Shown in pieces: positions 41,559-49,986 of a stretch of DNA of 64,000 nucleotides. This DNA is from Salinimicrobium terrae DSM 17865 (GTDB lineage: Bacteria > Bacteroidota > Bacteroidia > Flavobacteriales > Flavobacteriaceae), in the NCBI RefSeq assembly GCF_000424665.1, contig NZ_KE384221.1, forward strand, positions 143,913 through 207,912, given 5' to 3'. The position numbers and the translations under genes were made by a program. Every line of letters begins with the position of its first letter. Positions within the stretch are counted from its first letter, which is position 1. The notes below the pieces were generated by a model that worked only from the letters and a program-made list of their open reading frames with translations, had not been told where the DNA came from and made no database searches.

Positions 41559-42302
41559 ATGTTTAGCAAAAGCCAAATTAAACTTATAAAAAGCCTGTCT
41601 CAAAAAAAGTTCAGGAACAAACACGGGTTGTTTATAATAGAGGGGAGAAAAGGTATTTCTGAGCTGCTTAATTCTTCACTTGATCTACATTCTGTTTACA
41701 CAATTGAAGATATTTTCAAGACTTCGGAAGAAAAAACTAATCTCATTTCTGAAGCCGATCTTAAAAAGATAAGTAATCTACACACTCCACAAACTGCTTT
41801 GGCTCTTTTTCATATACCTGAAGTTGTCCAGCCGGAAATAAAGGGTTTGCAGGTGGTGCTGGACGAAGTGCAGGATCCGGGGAATCTAGGTACAATTATT
41901 CGGCTTTGTGACTGGTTTGGGGTAGAGGATTTGATTTGTTCCCGGGAAACTGTAGATTGCTACAATCCAAAAGTAGTACAGGCTACAATGGGATCAATAT
42001 CAAGGGTGAAGATCCATTATCTTGAAGTATCTGAGTATCTCGCTGCTGGCAAAGAAAAACTTCCGGTCTACGGCACATTTTTGGATGGTAAGAATGTATA
42101 TTCAGAATCCCTTTCTGCGGAAGGCATTATTGTTTTAGGTAACGAAGCCAACGGAATTTCACCACAAATGGAAAAACTTATTTCTAAAAAGCTGGTTATT
42201 CCTCAATTCGGAAAAATACATCAAACTGAAAGTCTAAATGTAGCCTCTGCGGCTGCAATTTTTCTAAGTGAATTCAGCAGAAGAAATTTTACTGAAAGGT
42301 AA
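41559..42302 (+). CDS. TrmH/SpoU family RNA 2'-O-methyltransferase, 247 aa
   Basis: N-terminal substrate-binding segment (LIKSLSQKKFRNKHGLFIIEGRKGI) and the SPOUT knot with motif 1 VVLDEVQDPGNLGTIIRLCDWFG, motif 2 IIVLGNEANGISPQM and motif 3 VIPQFGKIHQTESLNVASAAAIFL. It methylates a ribose in rRNA or tRNA using S-adenosylmethionine; the exact site is not readable. Its last 14 bp overlap the end of the convergent porT gene. Confidence 0.92.
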   Translation: MFSKSQIKLIKSLSQKKFRNKHGLFIIEGRKGISELLNSSLDLHSVYTIEDIFKTSEEKTNLISEADLKKISNLHTPQTALALFHIPEVVQPEIKGLQVVLDEVQDPGNLGTIIRLCDWFGVEDLICSRETVDCYNPKVVQATMGSISRVKIHYLEVSEYLAAGKEKLPVYGTFLDGKNVYSESLSAEGIIVLGNEANGISPQMEKLISKKLVIPQFGKIHQTESLNVASAAAIFLSEFSRRNFTER

Positions 42303-42996
42303 AATTTACAAATACCCCGCGGGAAGACATTTTTTCCACGTTACCTGTATAGAAGCTGTTTGGGTCTTCGTCTCTAATCAATTCATCATTTATAGCAAAA
42401 ACCCCTCTTACTGAAGGTGTGAATTTGAAGTAATACAGGTAGAGATCGATTCCAAATCCAATTTCATAGTAATAGTTATTGGTGGTCATCCTGAAAGTTC
42501 CTTCTTCAATTTGCTCAGGATTATTCTCGTTACTGGAAAGATTAATAGAGGTGGATACACCTCCTACAACAAATGGTTTGAAATTCTTCACCCGGGTGGT
42601 AGAGAACTTCAATAAAAGTGGAATATGTACAAATGTTGAGTTAATCTCTCTAAATGTCCCCGCATCTGCCTTAGTAAATTGAAAATTGATTCTGTTAAAA
42701 GCGACTCCCGGTTCCAAACGCAGATCCAGATGGTCACTTAACCGCATATTCCCAATTAAACCTACATTAAACCCAATGGTTCTGTCTACTGCAAAATCCT
42801 TGCCTTTAGCCGGACTGGGTACATAGCTCTTATAGTCGAAATCAAAATCGTAGGTATTGAACCCAAGAAAATACCCCCAGGAAAAGCGCTGCATATCAAC
42901 ATTAGCATTATTAATGACATCTTCACCCGAAAAAATTTGTGCATGTGCCGGGATGGTGCCAAGGACAATAAGAGTCAGGATTAGGTACTTCTTCAT
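42289..42996 (-). CDS. porT: PorT family type IX secretion outer membrane protein, 235 aa
   Basis: Start set at ATG 42996, whose product begins with a signal peptide (MKKYLILTLIVLG... cleaved near AHAQ). The body is an eight-stranded beta-barrel of PorT type: FSWGYFLGFNTYDFDFDYK, FNVGLIGNMRLSDHLDLRLEPGV, HIPLLLKFSTTR and a terminal GVFVNFTFQ. PorT/SprT is needed for type IX secretion and gliding, in line with the two type IX-sorted adhesins at 50-64 kb. 4 bp downstream of menG. Confidence 0.93.
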   Translation of the reverse strand: MKKYLILTLIVLGTIPAHAQIFSGEDVINNANVDMQRFSWGYFLGFNTYDFDFDYKSYVPSPAKGKDFAVDRTIGFNVGLIGNMRLSDHLDLRLEPGVAFNRINFQFTKADAGTFREINSTFVHIPLLLKFSTTRVKNFKPFVVGGVSTSINLSSNENNPEQIEEGTFRMTTNNYYYEIGFGIDLYLYYFKFTPSVRGVFAINDELIRDEDPNSFYTGNVEKMSSRGVFVNFTFQ

Positions 42997-43000
42997 AAGT

Positions 43001-43729
43001 TTATTTTGATGCCGAATAAATTGTCGCCACTCCCATAGTTTGAGGTTTATGTTGTACATCTATAAACCCGATTTTTCTCAAAATATTGTTTAATTCTTCT
43101 CCATAGGGGAAAGCTGCCGCACTTTCACTTAGGTAGCTGTAAGCTACTTTGTCTTTCGAAAACAACTTTCCAATCACGGGAAGAAGGTTTTTCGTGTAGA
43201 AATGATATCCCTGTTTAAACGGAAATTTAGCAGGAACAGAAGTCTCTAAAATGACAAAAATACCACCCGGTTTTAAAACCCTCAGAATTTCTGATAGCCC
43301 TTTTCCCAGATTCTCAAAATTGCGCACTCCAAAAGCAACAGTAATTGCGTCAAACTTATTATCTTCAAAAGGTAAAGCTTCAGAATCTCCCTGGATCATT
43401 TCTATTCTCCCGGTTAGGTTCTCTTCCTCAATTTTTTTTCTTCCTACTGCAAGCATACCTTCTGAAAGGTCCAGACCAACAATCTCTTTAGCTCCTGTTT
43501 TTGCAAGGCTAATTGCCAGGTCTCCTGTCCCGGTTGCAATATCCAGAACGGCGTCGGGACTGGTTGCCGATACCATTTTCACCACTTTCTTACGCCACTT
43601 AACATCAATTCCAAAAGAGATCACCCTGTTGAGACCATCATAGTTGGTGGAAATGGTATCAAACATTTGTTCTACCTGCTTCTTCTTGTTAAGTGTGGAA
43701 TCTTTGTAGGGTGTGACCTTCTTGCTCAT
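43001..43729 (-). CDS. ubiE: Demethylmenaquinone/ubiquinone C-methyltransferase, 242 aa
   Basis: Start set at ATG 43729 ([23 protein letters not shown]). Class I SAM methyltransferase with [38 protein letters not shown] and the UbiE/MenG signature [20 protein letters not shown]. Flavobacteria use menaquinone, so the reaction is most likely demethylmenaquinone to menaquinone (menG function). Followed 4 bp later by porT in one transcript, an arrangement common in Flavobacteriia. Confidence 0.95.
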   Translation of the reverse strand: MSKKVTPYKDSTLNKKKQVEQMFDTISTNYDGLNRVISFGIDVKWRKKVVKMVSATSPDAVLDIATGTGDLAISLAKTGAKEIVGLDLSEGMLAVGRKKIEEENLTGRIEMIQGDSEALPFEDNKFDAITVAFGVRNFENLGKGLSEILRVLKPGGIFVILETSVPAKFPFKQGYHFYTKNLLPVIGKLFSKDKVAYSYLSESAAAFPYGEELNNILRKIGFIDVQHKPQTMGVATIYSASK

Positions 43730-43803
43730 GCGAAAAATTTTCGCCAAAGATACAAGTTTATCTACCAAATGCCGGGGCTGTAAACCAAATACTTAAATGG
43801 TAT

Positions 43804-43836
43804 TTTGTTTTGATAGAGGTAAATGCCTTAACTTTG
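43804..43836 (+). promoter_or_regulatory. Predicted trkAH promoter
   Basis: TTTG at 43804-43807, 21-bp spacer, then TAACTTTG at 43829-43836. Transcription would begin about 20 bp before the trkA ATG. Confidence 0.6.
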
Positions 43837-43861
43837 TTCCTCTTGAACTTACTCGTTCCTT

Positions 43862-45211
43862 ATGAAAATAATCATTGCCGGTGCCGGTGAGGTAGGATTC
43901 CATTTAGCTAAATTATTATCATATGAATCACAGGATATTACCCTGATTGATAATAACAGGGAGAACCTTATTTATGCCGATGCCCACCTGGACATACGTA
44001 CTTTAAGGGGAGACGCAACATCTATTGCAGTTTTAAAAGACGCGCAGGTAAAGGATGTTGACTTACTTATAGGGGTTACCAGTAGTGAAACCACAAATAT
44101 AACGGTGTGTGTTTTGGCCAAACAATTGGGAGCAAAACGGACTATTGCCAGGATTGCCAATACAGAGTTTCTGGAAAATAAGGAAGAGATAGGTTTTACC
44201 CAGTTTGGAATTGATGAATTAATTTCACCCGAAGCTTTGGCCGCGCGTGAGATTGAATTACTATTGAATCAATCTGCATTTAACGATAGCTATGAATTTG
44301 AAGAAGGAGCTCTAACCATGGTGGGACTTACTCTTTCAGAATCAGCGGCCTTTCTTGGAAAGTCAGTTAAAGAAACTGCAAAGATTTTCCCGGGCATTCA
44401 TTTTATGCCAATCGCGATGCGAAGGAAAGATACAGTTGAAACTCACATCCCCCGTGGAAATACCACCTTCAAAGAAGGAGACCAGGTTTATTTTGTAACT
44501 ACGAAGGGAGGAGTAAATGATCTCTATAAGCTTACCGGAAAGAAGCGCCAGAACATGAAAAATGTTATGATCCTTGGTGGAAGCAAGATTGGTCGCAAAG
44601 CCTCAATGGACCTTTGTAAAAAGAAAATGAACGTTAAGCTTATAGAGAGCGATAAAGATACTGCCTTTGATCTTGCCGATGAGCTTCCAAAAGCCTTAAT
44701 CATCCATGGAGACGGTCGTAATGTGGAATTACTTGATGAAGAAAGTATTCAGGATATGGATGCATTCATTGCGGTAACAGGAAATTCTGAGACTAATATC
44801 ATGACCTGTCTTGTTGCCAAATCTAAAAATGTAAAGCGAACAATTGCCCTGGTTGAAAATATGGATTATTTTCAATTAAGCCATTCCATTGGAATTGACA
44901 CCCTTATAAATAAGAAGCTACTTGCGGCCAGTAATATTTTTAGATATATAAGAAAAGGGGAGGTCGTTGCCATGACTCGTTTGAGCAACATGGATGCTGA
45001 GTTACTTGAATTTATCGTAAAACCAACTTCAAAGGTGGCCAACAAAAAAATAATTGACCTGGAATTTCCAAGATCAGCTATTATTGGAGGGGCAATAAGA
45101 GATGGAATAGGAGTGATTGCGCTGGGGAACTTCAAGATAATTCCAGGTGACAGAATTGTAATTTGTTGCTTGCCGCATGCTATACACAAGGTTGAAAAAT
45201 TATTCCTGTAA
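43862..45211 (+). CDS. trkA: Trk potassium transport regulatory subunit TrkA, 449 aa
   Basis: Two tandem RCK-N/RCK-C units: the first starts MKIIIAGAGEVGFHLAKLL (GAGEVG) and the second NVMILGGSKIGRKAS near residue 233, each followed by an RCK-C domain. Binds NAD(H)/ATP and gates TrkH at the inner membrane. Its stop shares one base with the trkH start (taatg), so translation is coupled. Full length and intact, unlike the ktrB locus at 18-20 kb. Confidence 0.95.
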   Translation: MKIIIAGAGEVGFHLAKLLSYESQDITLIDNNRENLIYADAHLDIRTLRGDATSIAVLKDAQVKDVDLLIGVTSSETTNITVCVLAKQLGAKRTIARIANTEFLENKEEIGFTQFGIDELISPEALAAREIELLLNQSAFNDSYEFEEGALTMVGLTLSESAAFLGKSVKETAKIFPGIHFMPIAMRRKDTVETHIPRGNTTFKEGDQVYFVTTKGGVNDLYKLTGKKRQNMKNVMILGGSKIGRKASMDLCKKKMNVKLIESDKDTAFDLADELPKALIIHGDGRNVELLDEESIQDMDAFIAVTGNSETNIMTCLVAKSKNVKRTIALVENMDYFQLSHSIGIDTLINKKLLAASNIFRYIRKGEVVAMTRLSNMDAELLEFIVKPTSKVANKKIIDLEFPRSAIIGGAIRDGIGVIALGNFKIIPGDRIVICCLPHAIHKVEKLFL

Positions 45212-46707
45212 TGCCCAGACTTAACAAGCCCATCATTAGTCATATTATGGGAGTACTCCTGGTTTGCAACGGAGGCTTTATGCTCACGGCTGCAGGGGTT
45301 AGTTTTTATTATGATGATGGCGTAACTCAGGACATTCTTGCCGCAGCTTTAATTACAATGGTAATAGGGGGGGCGGGGATGCTCCTTACCAGAGGTCATA
45401 AAAAGGAGGTTAAGAAAAGAGATGGGTATCTCATTGTAACTTTGGGCTGGATCTTCATGGCGCTTAGTGGAACACTTCCCTATGTTTTAAGTGGGGGTAT
45501 TCCGTCTTTTACAAATGCCTTTTTTGAAACTATGTCCGGCTACACCACCACCGGAGCCTCCATTTTGAACGATATCGAATCCGTTCCAAAAGGCCTTCTC
45601 TTCTGGCGAAGCCTTACGCATTGGATTGGAGGAATGGGAATTATTGTTCTAGCTATTGCGATTCTCCCGCTGTTAGGAATTGGAGGAATGCAGTTATTTG
45701 CTGCTGAAGCTCCGGGTCCAAGTGCCGATAAACTGAAGCCACGAATTACCGATACGGCAAAAAGATTATGGTTCATTTACGTAGGGCTTACCTTTGCTGA
45801 AACTATCCTCTTATACATTGCCGGGATGGGACTTTTTGATGCTGTAAATCATTCACTAAGTACCCTTTCCACTGGTGGATTTTCTACTAAAAATGCCAGT
45901 CTTGCATATTGGAATGACAATCCACTGGTGCAGTATATTGTTATTCTTTTCATGTTCCTTGCCGGAACTAACTTTGTGATAAGTTATTTTGGGTTTAAAG
46001 GGAATTTCAGCAAAGTGTTTAAAGATGAAGAATTTAAATGGTATTCATATTTTATTCTAGGCTTCACTACTATTGCTGCACTTATCATTTTCTTTAAAGC
46101 CGATCCCTCAATCTCCTCGATAGAGCACCCAATGGTTTTGGGAGAATTTGAAAGTGCGGTAAGACATGGGTTGTTTCAGGTGCTTGCGATTGTCACCACT
46201 ACCGGTTTTGTCACGGCAGATTATACCATGTGGACAACCTTTTTGACCGTCTTTTTCTTTGGATTATTCTTTCTGGGTGGTTCGGCGGGATCAACGGCAG
46301 GTGGTGTAAAAGTAATGCGACATGTGATCATGATAAGAAATGGTCTAATAGAGTTTAAAAGAACGCTACATCCTAATGCTGTACTCCCGGTGCATTACAA
46401 CGGAAAAAGCATTAGTAAAAAGATTGTCTTCAATATTCTTGGATTTTTTATCCTGTACATGCTTTCATTTATCATTGGTGCAATAGTGCTGGCCTCCATG
46501 GGGCTGGATTTTGAAACCGCCATAGGAGGTGCTGCTTCTGCTCTTGGCAATATTGGTCCTGCTTTTGGAGACCTGGGGCCGGTGAACAACTTTGATTCTC
46601 TTCCTCCTCAAGGTAAGTGGTGGTGTTCTTTCCTAATGCTAATAGGAAGACTTGAATTATTCACAGTCCTTATCCTCCTTACACCTTTCTTCTGGAGAAA
46701 CAGGTAG
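45211..46707 (+). CDS. trkH: Trk potassium channel subunit TrkH, 498 aa
   Basis: Membrane protein with the four P-loop repeats of the SKT superfamily: SGYTTTGASIL, LSTLSTGGFSTKNAS, VTTTGFVTADYT and ASALGNIGPAFGDLG, plus the GSAGSTAGGVKVMRH hallmark before helix M7. Full length. Takes up potassium with TrkA, probably driven by membrane potential or protons. This is the functional housekeeping potassium system in the window. Confidence 0.95.
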   Translation: MPRLNKPIISHIMGVLLVCNGGFMLTAAGVSFYYDDGVTQDILAAALITMVIGGAGMLLTRGHKKEVKKRDGYLIVTLGWIFMALSGTLPYVLSGGIPSFTNAFFETMSGYTTTGASILNDIESVPKGLLFWRSLTHWIGGMGIIVLAIAILPLLGIGGMQLFAAEAPGPSADKLKPRITDTAKRLWFIYVGLTFAETILLYIAGMGLFDAVNHSLSTLSTGGFSTKNASLAYWNDNPLVQYIVILFMFLAGTNFVISYFGFKGNFSKVFKDEEFKWYSYFILGFTTIAALIIFFKADPSISSIEHPMVLGEFESAVRHGLFQVLAIVTTTGFVTADYTMWTTFLTVFFFGLFFLGGSAGSTAGGVKVMRHVIMIRNGLIEFKRTLHPNAVLPVHYNGKSISKKIVFNILGFFILYMLSFIIGAIVLASMGLDFETAIGGAASALGNIGPAFGDLGPVNNFDSLPPQGKWWCSFLMLIGRLELFTVLILLTPFFWRNR

Positions 46708-46828
46708 GTAAAGATGTCAATGCTCAGAGTTCAGCTTCCAGAAGGCTTCAGTATTCAGAAAAAATACTTCTCTTCAATGCCATTTTTGAGGGGTGATCTT
46801 CAGTTCTTTGGTTTCAGAAGGGATATAA

Positions 46829-46858
46829 AAAAATCCCCGTTCTTATGAACAGGGATTT
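46829..46858. terminator. Terminator between trkH and the convergent aminotransferase gene
   Basis: Stem aaatccccgttc / gaacagggattt (one mismatch), loop ttat, A-run on one side and T-run on the other, so it may act for both strands. Confidence 0.7.
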
Positions 46859-46881
46859 AGTATAAAATTATTTTTTAGCAA

Positions 46882-48072
46882 TTAACCTTCAGAAATGGCA
46901 TTTTTGATGCGCTTCATTGCTTCTTCTATTTCAGATTCACTGGCGGCATAAGAAAAGCGAATACAATTTGGGCTGCCAAACGCATCTCCCGTCACTGTGG
47001 CTACTAATGCTCTTTCCAAGAGGAACATGGAAAAATCTGTAGCGTCTTTGATCTCATAGCCGTTGATGGTTTTTCCGAAGAAATAAGAGACGTCTGGAAA
47101 AACATAAAAAGCACCTTCGGGTTCGGTAATTGCAAATCCTTTGATCTGGGACATTAAACCAATAATTAATGATTTTCTACTTTTGAACCTGTCGATCATA
47201 TACTGGATCTTACTTACAGGAGCTTCCAGTGCTGTAATTACAGCACGCTGGGCTATACAATTCGCACCGCTGGTAATCTGGCCCTGCATTTTATTGCAGG
47301 CACGGGCAATTTCAGTAGGAGCGCCTATGTAACCAATCCTCCAACCAGTCATGGCAAATGCTTTTGAAACTCCGTTCACTGTGACCACGCGATCATACAT
47401 GTCTTCAAATTGAGCCATTGAAGCATGTCCTCCAATAAAATTAATGTGTTCGTAGATTTCGTCACTTACAACTATGATGTCGGGATGTTTTACCAGGACA
47501 TCGGCCAGGGCACGAAGCTCTTCCTTGCTGTAAACCATTCCGCTGGGATTGGAAGGGGAGCTGTACCACAACATTCTTGTCTTAGGAGTGATGGCGGCTT
47601 CCAGCTGCTGAGGTGTCATCTTAAAGTCAGATTCTACAGAGGTAGGAACTTCAACGGGAACTCCTTGGGCAAGCTTGACAATTTCGGCATAACTTACCCA
47701 GTAAGGGCAAGGTAAAATTACCTCATCCCCCGGATTCAACATTACCATGGCAATATTGGCCAAAGATTGTTTTGCGCCGGTTGAAACGACGATTTGTGAA
47801 CGATCATACGTTAAGCCATTATCTCTTTTAAATTTTTGAATAATGGCATCTTTTAATTCCACATAACCATCAACAGGAGTATAGGAATTATAGTCATCGT
47901 TTATGGCCTGGATGGCCGCATCTTTAATAAAATCGGGAGTATTAAAATCTGGTTCTCCCAGGCTAAGGCCTATAATGTCTTTTCCTTCTGCCTTTAATTC
48001 TCTTGTCTTGGCCGCCATGGCCAGGGTTTGAGAGGTAGACATGTTGTTAATACGGTCAGATAAGTGGTACAT
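46882..48072 (-). CDS. Pyridoxal phosphate-dependent aminotransferase (aspartate aminotransferase-type), 396 aa
   Basis: Class I/II aminotransferase of the Ib aspartate aminotransferase group: N-terminal LSDRINNMSTSQT, GLSLGEPDFNTPDFIK, STGAKQSLANIA, SSPSNPSGMVYSKEEL, VSDEIYEH (Asp and Tyr that hold the cofactor) and the Schiff-base lysine in NGVSKAFAMTGWRIGYIG (~236). Probably transfers amino groups between aspartate and 2-oxoglutarate; prephenate activity is possible in this subgroup. It lies 20 bp after the desaturase stop, probably one operon. Confidence 0.92.
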   Translation of the reverse strand: MYHLSDRINNMSTSQTLAMAAKTRELKAEGKDIIGLSLGEPDFNTPDFIKDAAIQAINDDYNSYTPVDGYVELKDAIIQKFKRDNGLTYDRSQIVVSTGAKQSLANIAMVMLNPGDEVILPCPYWVSYAEIVKLAQGVPVEVPTSVESDFKMTPQQLEAAITPKTRMLWYSSPSNPSGMVYSKEELRALADVLVKHPDIIVVSDEIYEHINFIGGHASMAQFEDMYDRVVTVNGVSKAFAMTGWRIGYIGAPTEIARACNKMQGQITSGANCIAQRAVITALEAPVSKIQYMIDRFKSRKSLIIGLMSQIKGFAITEPEGAFYVFPDVSYFFGKTINGYEIKDATDFSMFLLERALVATVTGDAFGSPNCIRFSYAASESEIEEAMKRIKNAISEG

Positions 48073-48092
48073 GTGAAAAATGGTTGATAGAG

Positions 48093-49193
48093 TTATGCTT
48101 GAATGGCTGGCTTCATGCCCATTTCACGCAGATGGCGAAAATGTGCTGCAATGGCAGCCCGGGTTGTTTTATATTCGTGGTAAGGCAACTGACATTCCTT
48201 TGCTGTTTGCTTGACAATTTTTGAAAGGTCGTTGTAATGAATATGGCTAATATTCGGGAAAATATGATGTTCCACCTGGTGATTAAGTCCGCCGGTGAAC
48301 CAATTTACCAGTTTATTTTTGGTCGCAAAATTGACAGTAGTAAACAGTTGATGAATCGCCCAGGTATTTTTCATTGATCCTGTGTCATCGGGGAGAGGCA
48401 TATCGGTTTTTTCGACTACGTGGGCCAGCTGAAATACAACACTCAAAATTAATCCTGCAGTATAATGCATGATAAAAAAGCCAATTAGGATCTTCCACCA
48501 TGCGATGGATAAAATCAGCATCGGGATGACTATCCATATGGAAACGTAAATGAGCTTAGTAATGGCTATTATACTCCATTGCTTTACAGGGTTCGGCATT
48601 TTTCCGTAGGAGAGTTTTTTGGCGAGGTATCTTTTGGTCTGCTTAAAATCTGTAGTCAGGGCCCAGTTGAAGGTGAGCAATCCGTATAAAAAAATTGAGT
48701 AGTACTGTTGAAACCTGTGAAAGTTATGCCATTTTGCATGTTTGCTGAAGCGAATAATCCTACCAGCATCCAAATCCTCGTCATGGCCGTGGATATTGGT
48801 GTAGGTGTGATGTAATACGTTGTGCTGAACCTGCCAGTTATATACATTACCGGCAAGAACATATATAGTTCCTCCCATGAGTTTGTTCACCCACTTTTTA
48901 GAGGAATAAGAACCATGGTTCCCGTCGTGCATGATATTCATTCCTACTCCTGCCATTCCTATACCCATTACAAAGGTAAGTAACAACATCCACCATTGAG
49001 ATATATCAAGAGTAAGAATAAGAAAATATGGAGTTAAGAAAAGTGAAAACATGACAACCGCTTTAAAATGCAGTTTCCAGTTTCCGGTTTTTGAAAGATT
49101 ATTTTCTTTAAAGTAATTATTGACCCTGCTGTTGAGGGTCCGAAAGAACTTTGCTGAATCTGTGCGGGAAAAACGTACTGTAGATGTATTCAT
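48093..49193 (-). CDS. Membrane fatty acid desaturase, 366 aa
   Basis: Three histidine boxes of acyl-lipid/acyl-CoA desaturases: HDGNHGS (~90), HNVLHHTYTN (~125) and NHQVEHHIFP (~305). Hydrophobic pairs at ~45-80, ~195-225 and ~230-250 place the boxes on the cytoplasmic face. The QVEHH form with Gln in place of the first His is typical of front-end desaturases, so a delta-5/6-type activity is possible. Preceded by a TACCTTTG box (49214-49221). Adjusts membrane fluidity, for example in cold. Confidence 0.9.
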   Translation of the reverse strand: MNTSTVRFSRTDSAKFFRTLNSRVNNYFKENNLSKTGNWKLHFKAVVMFSLFLTPYFLILTLDISQWWMLLLTFVMGIGMAGVGMNIMHDGNHGSYSSKKWVNKLMGGTIYVLAGNVYNWQVQHNVLHHTYTNIHGHDEDLDAGRIIRFSKHAKWHNFHRFQQYYSIFLYGLLTFNWALTTDFKQTKRYLAKKLSYGKMPNPVKQWSIIAITKLIYVSIWIVIPMLILSIAWWKILIGFFIMHYTAGLILSVVFQLAHVVEKTDMPLPDDTGSMKNTWAIHQLFTTVNFATKNKLVNWFTGGLNHQVEHHIFPNISHIHYNDLSKIVKQTAKECQLPYHEYKTTRAAIAAHFRHLREMGMKPAIQA

Positions 49194-49213
49194 TTTAAAC
49201 TAAAAATAAGCTA

Positions 49214-49221
49214 CAAAGGTA
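49214..49221 (-). promoter_or_regulatory. Bacteroidota -7 box for the desaturase (TACCTTTG)
   Basis: Exact TAnnTTTG on the minus strand 20 bp before the ATG; a TTTC at about 19-bp spacing may be a weak -33 box. Confidence 0.55.
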
Positions 49222-49277
49222 AAGGATTAATATTCTTTGAAAGGTCTTCAACTCATAATTAACTGCTTAAAATTAAT

Positions 49278-49285
49278 TACTTTTG
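49278..49285 (+). promoter_or_regulatory. Bacteroidota -7 box for rsmG (TACTTTTG)
   Basis: Exact TAnnTTTG 17 bp before the TTG at 49303. It lies downstream of the alternative TTG at 49237 and so supports the shorter gene model. Confidence 0.5.
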
Positions 49286-49302
49286 CCAAAAAGTCAAAAA
49301 AT

Positions 49303-49932
49303 TTGGAGTTAATCGAAAAATATTTTCCCGACCTCACGAAAGATCAAAAGAAGAAATTTTCTGAGCTACAGGGACTTTATGAGGATTGGAATCTCAAAAT
49401 AAATGTTGTTTCCCGAAAAGATATAGATGAACTCTATTTACGCCATGTACTTCATTCCATGGGTATAGCTAAGGTGCAAAAATTTTTACCAGGAGCTTCA
49501 ATTCTTGATGTTGGTACAGGTGGAGGATTTCCCGGGATTCCACTGGCCATCCTTTATCCACAAACAAATTTTCACCTTGTAGATAGTATAGGTAAAAAGA
49601 TCAAGGTGGTTAATGAAGTTGTAGATGAATTGAATTTAAAAAATGTTCATACCACAAATGCAAGAGTTGAAGAGGTGCCGGGCCATTACGATTTTATTGT
49701 AAGTCGGGCTGTGGCAGCGATGCCCACTTTTATTCACTGGACTACCGGAAAAATCGCTAAAGAAAGTAAGCATGAACTAAAGAACGGAATTCTTTATCTA
49801 AAAGGAGGAGACCTTACTGAAGAACTGGCAGATTATCCTAAAGCAGTGACTTATAACCTACCCGAATTTTTTGAAGAAGACTTTTTTGAGACAAAAAAAG
49901 TTGTTCATCTCCCGCTGAAGTATAAAAAATAA
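49303..49932 (+). CDS. rsmG: 16S rRNA (guanine-N7) methyltransferase RsmG, 209 aa
   Basis: Start chosen at TTG 49303, giving (M)ELIEKYFPDLTKDQ, the usual family N-terminus. A TTG at 49237 would add 22 residues but lies upstream of the promoter-like TACTTTTG. SAM-binding motif SILDVGTGGGFPGIPLAIL, then LVDSIGKKIKVVNEVV and SRAVAAMPTF complete the RsmG/GidB fold. Methylates G527 of 16S rRNA (E. coli numbering). Convergent with the adhesin gene, with a shared hairpin after its stop. Confidence 0.92.
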   Translation: MELIEKYFPDLTKDQKKKFSELQGLYEDWNLKINVVSRKDIDELYLRHVLHSMGIAKVQKFLPGASILDVGTGGGFPGIPLAILYPQTNFHLVDSIGKKIKVVNEVVDELNLKNVHTTNARVEEVPGHYDFIVSRAVAAMPTFIHWTTGKIAKESKHELKNGILYLKGGDLTEELADYPKAVTYNLPEFFEEDFFETKKVVHLPLKYKK

Positions 49933-49963
49933 TGCGGCTCAAAAATGGCATTTTGGAGCCGCA
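49933..49963. terminator. Bidirectional terminator between rsmG and adhesin 1
   Basis: Stem tgcggctcaaaa / ttttggagccgca with one bulged base and loop atggca. Abuts the rsmG stop. Confidence 0.75.
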
Positions 49964-49986
49964 ATGTTTTGAGGACTATTCGGTTT

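Noticed and set aside
46776..49960. Recurring AAATGGCATTTT palindrome near several gene ends (46776, 46893, 49944; also ~27013)
   Set aside because: Two copies are within coding sequence or hairpin loops and the contexts differ; short AT-rich palindromes are expected by chance.
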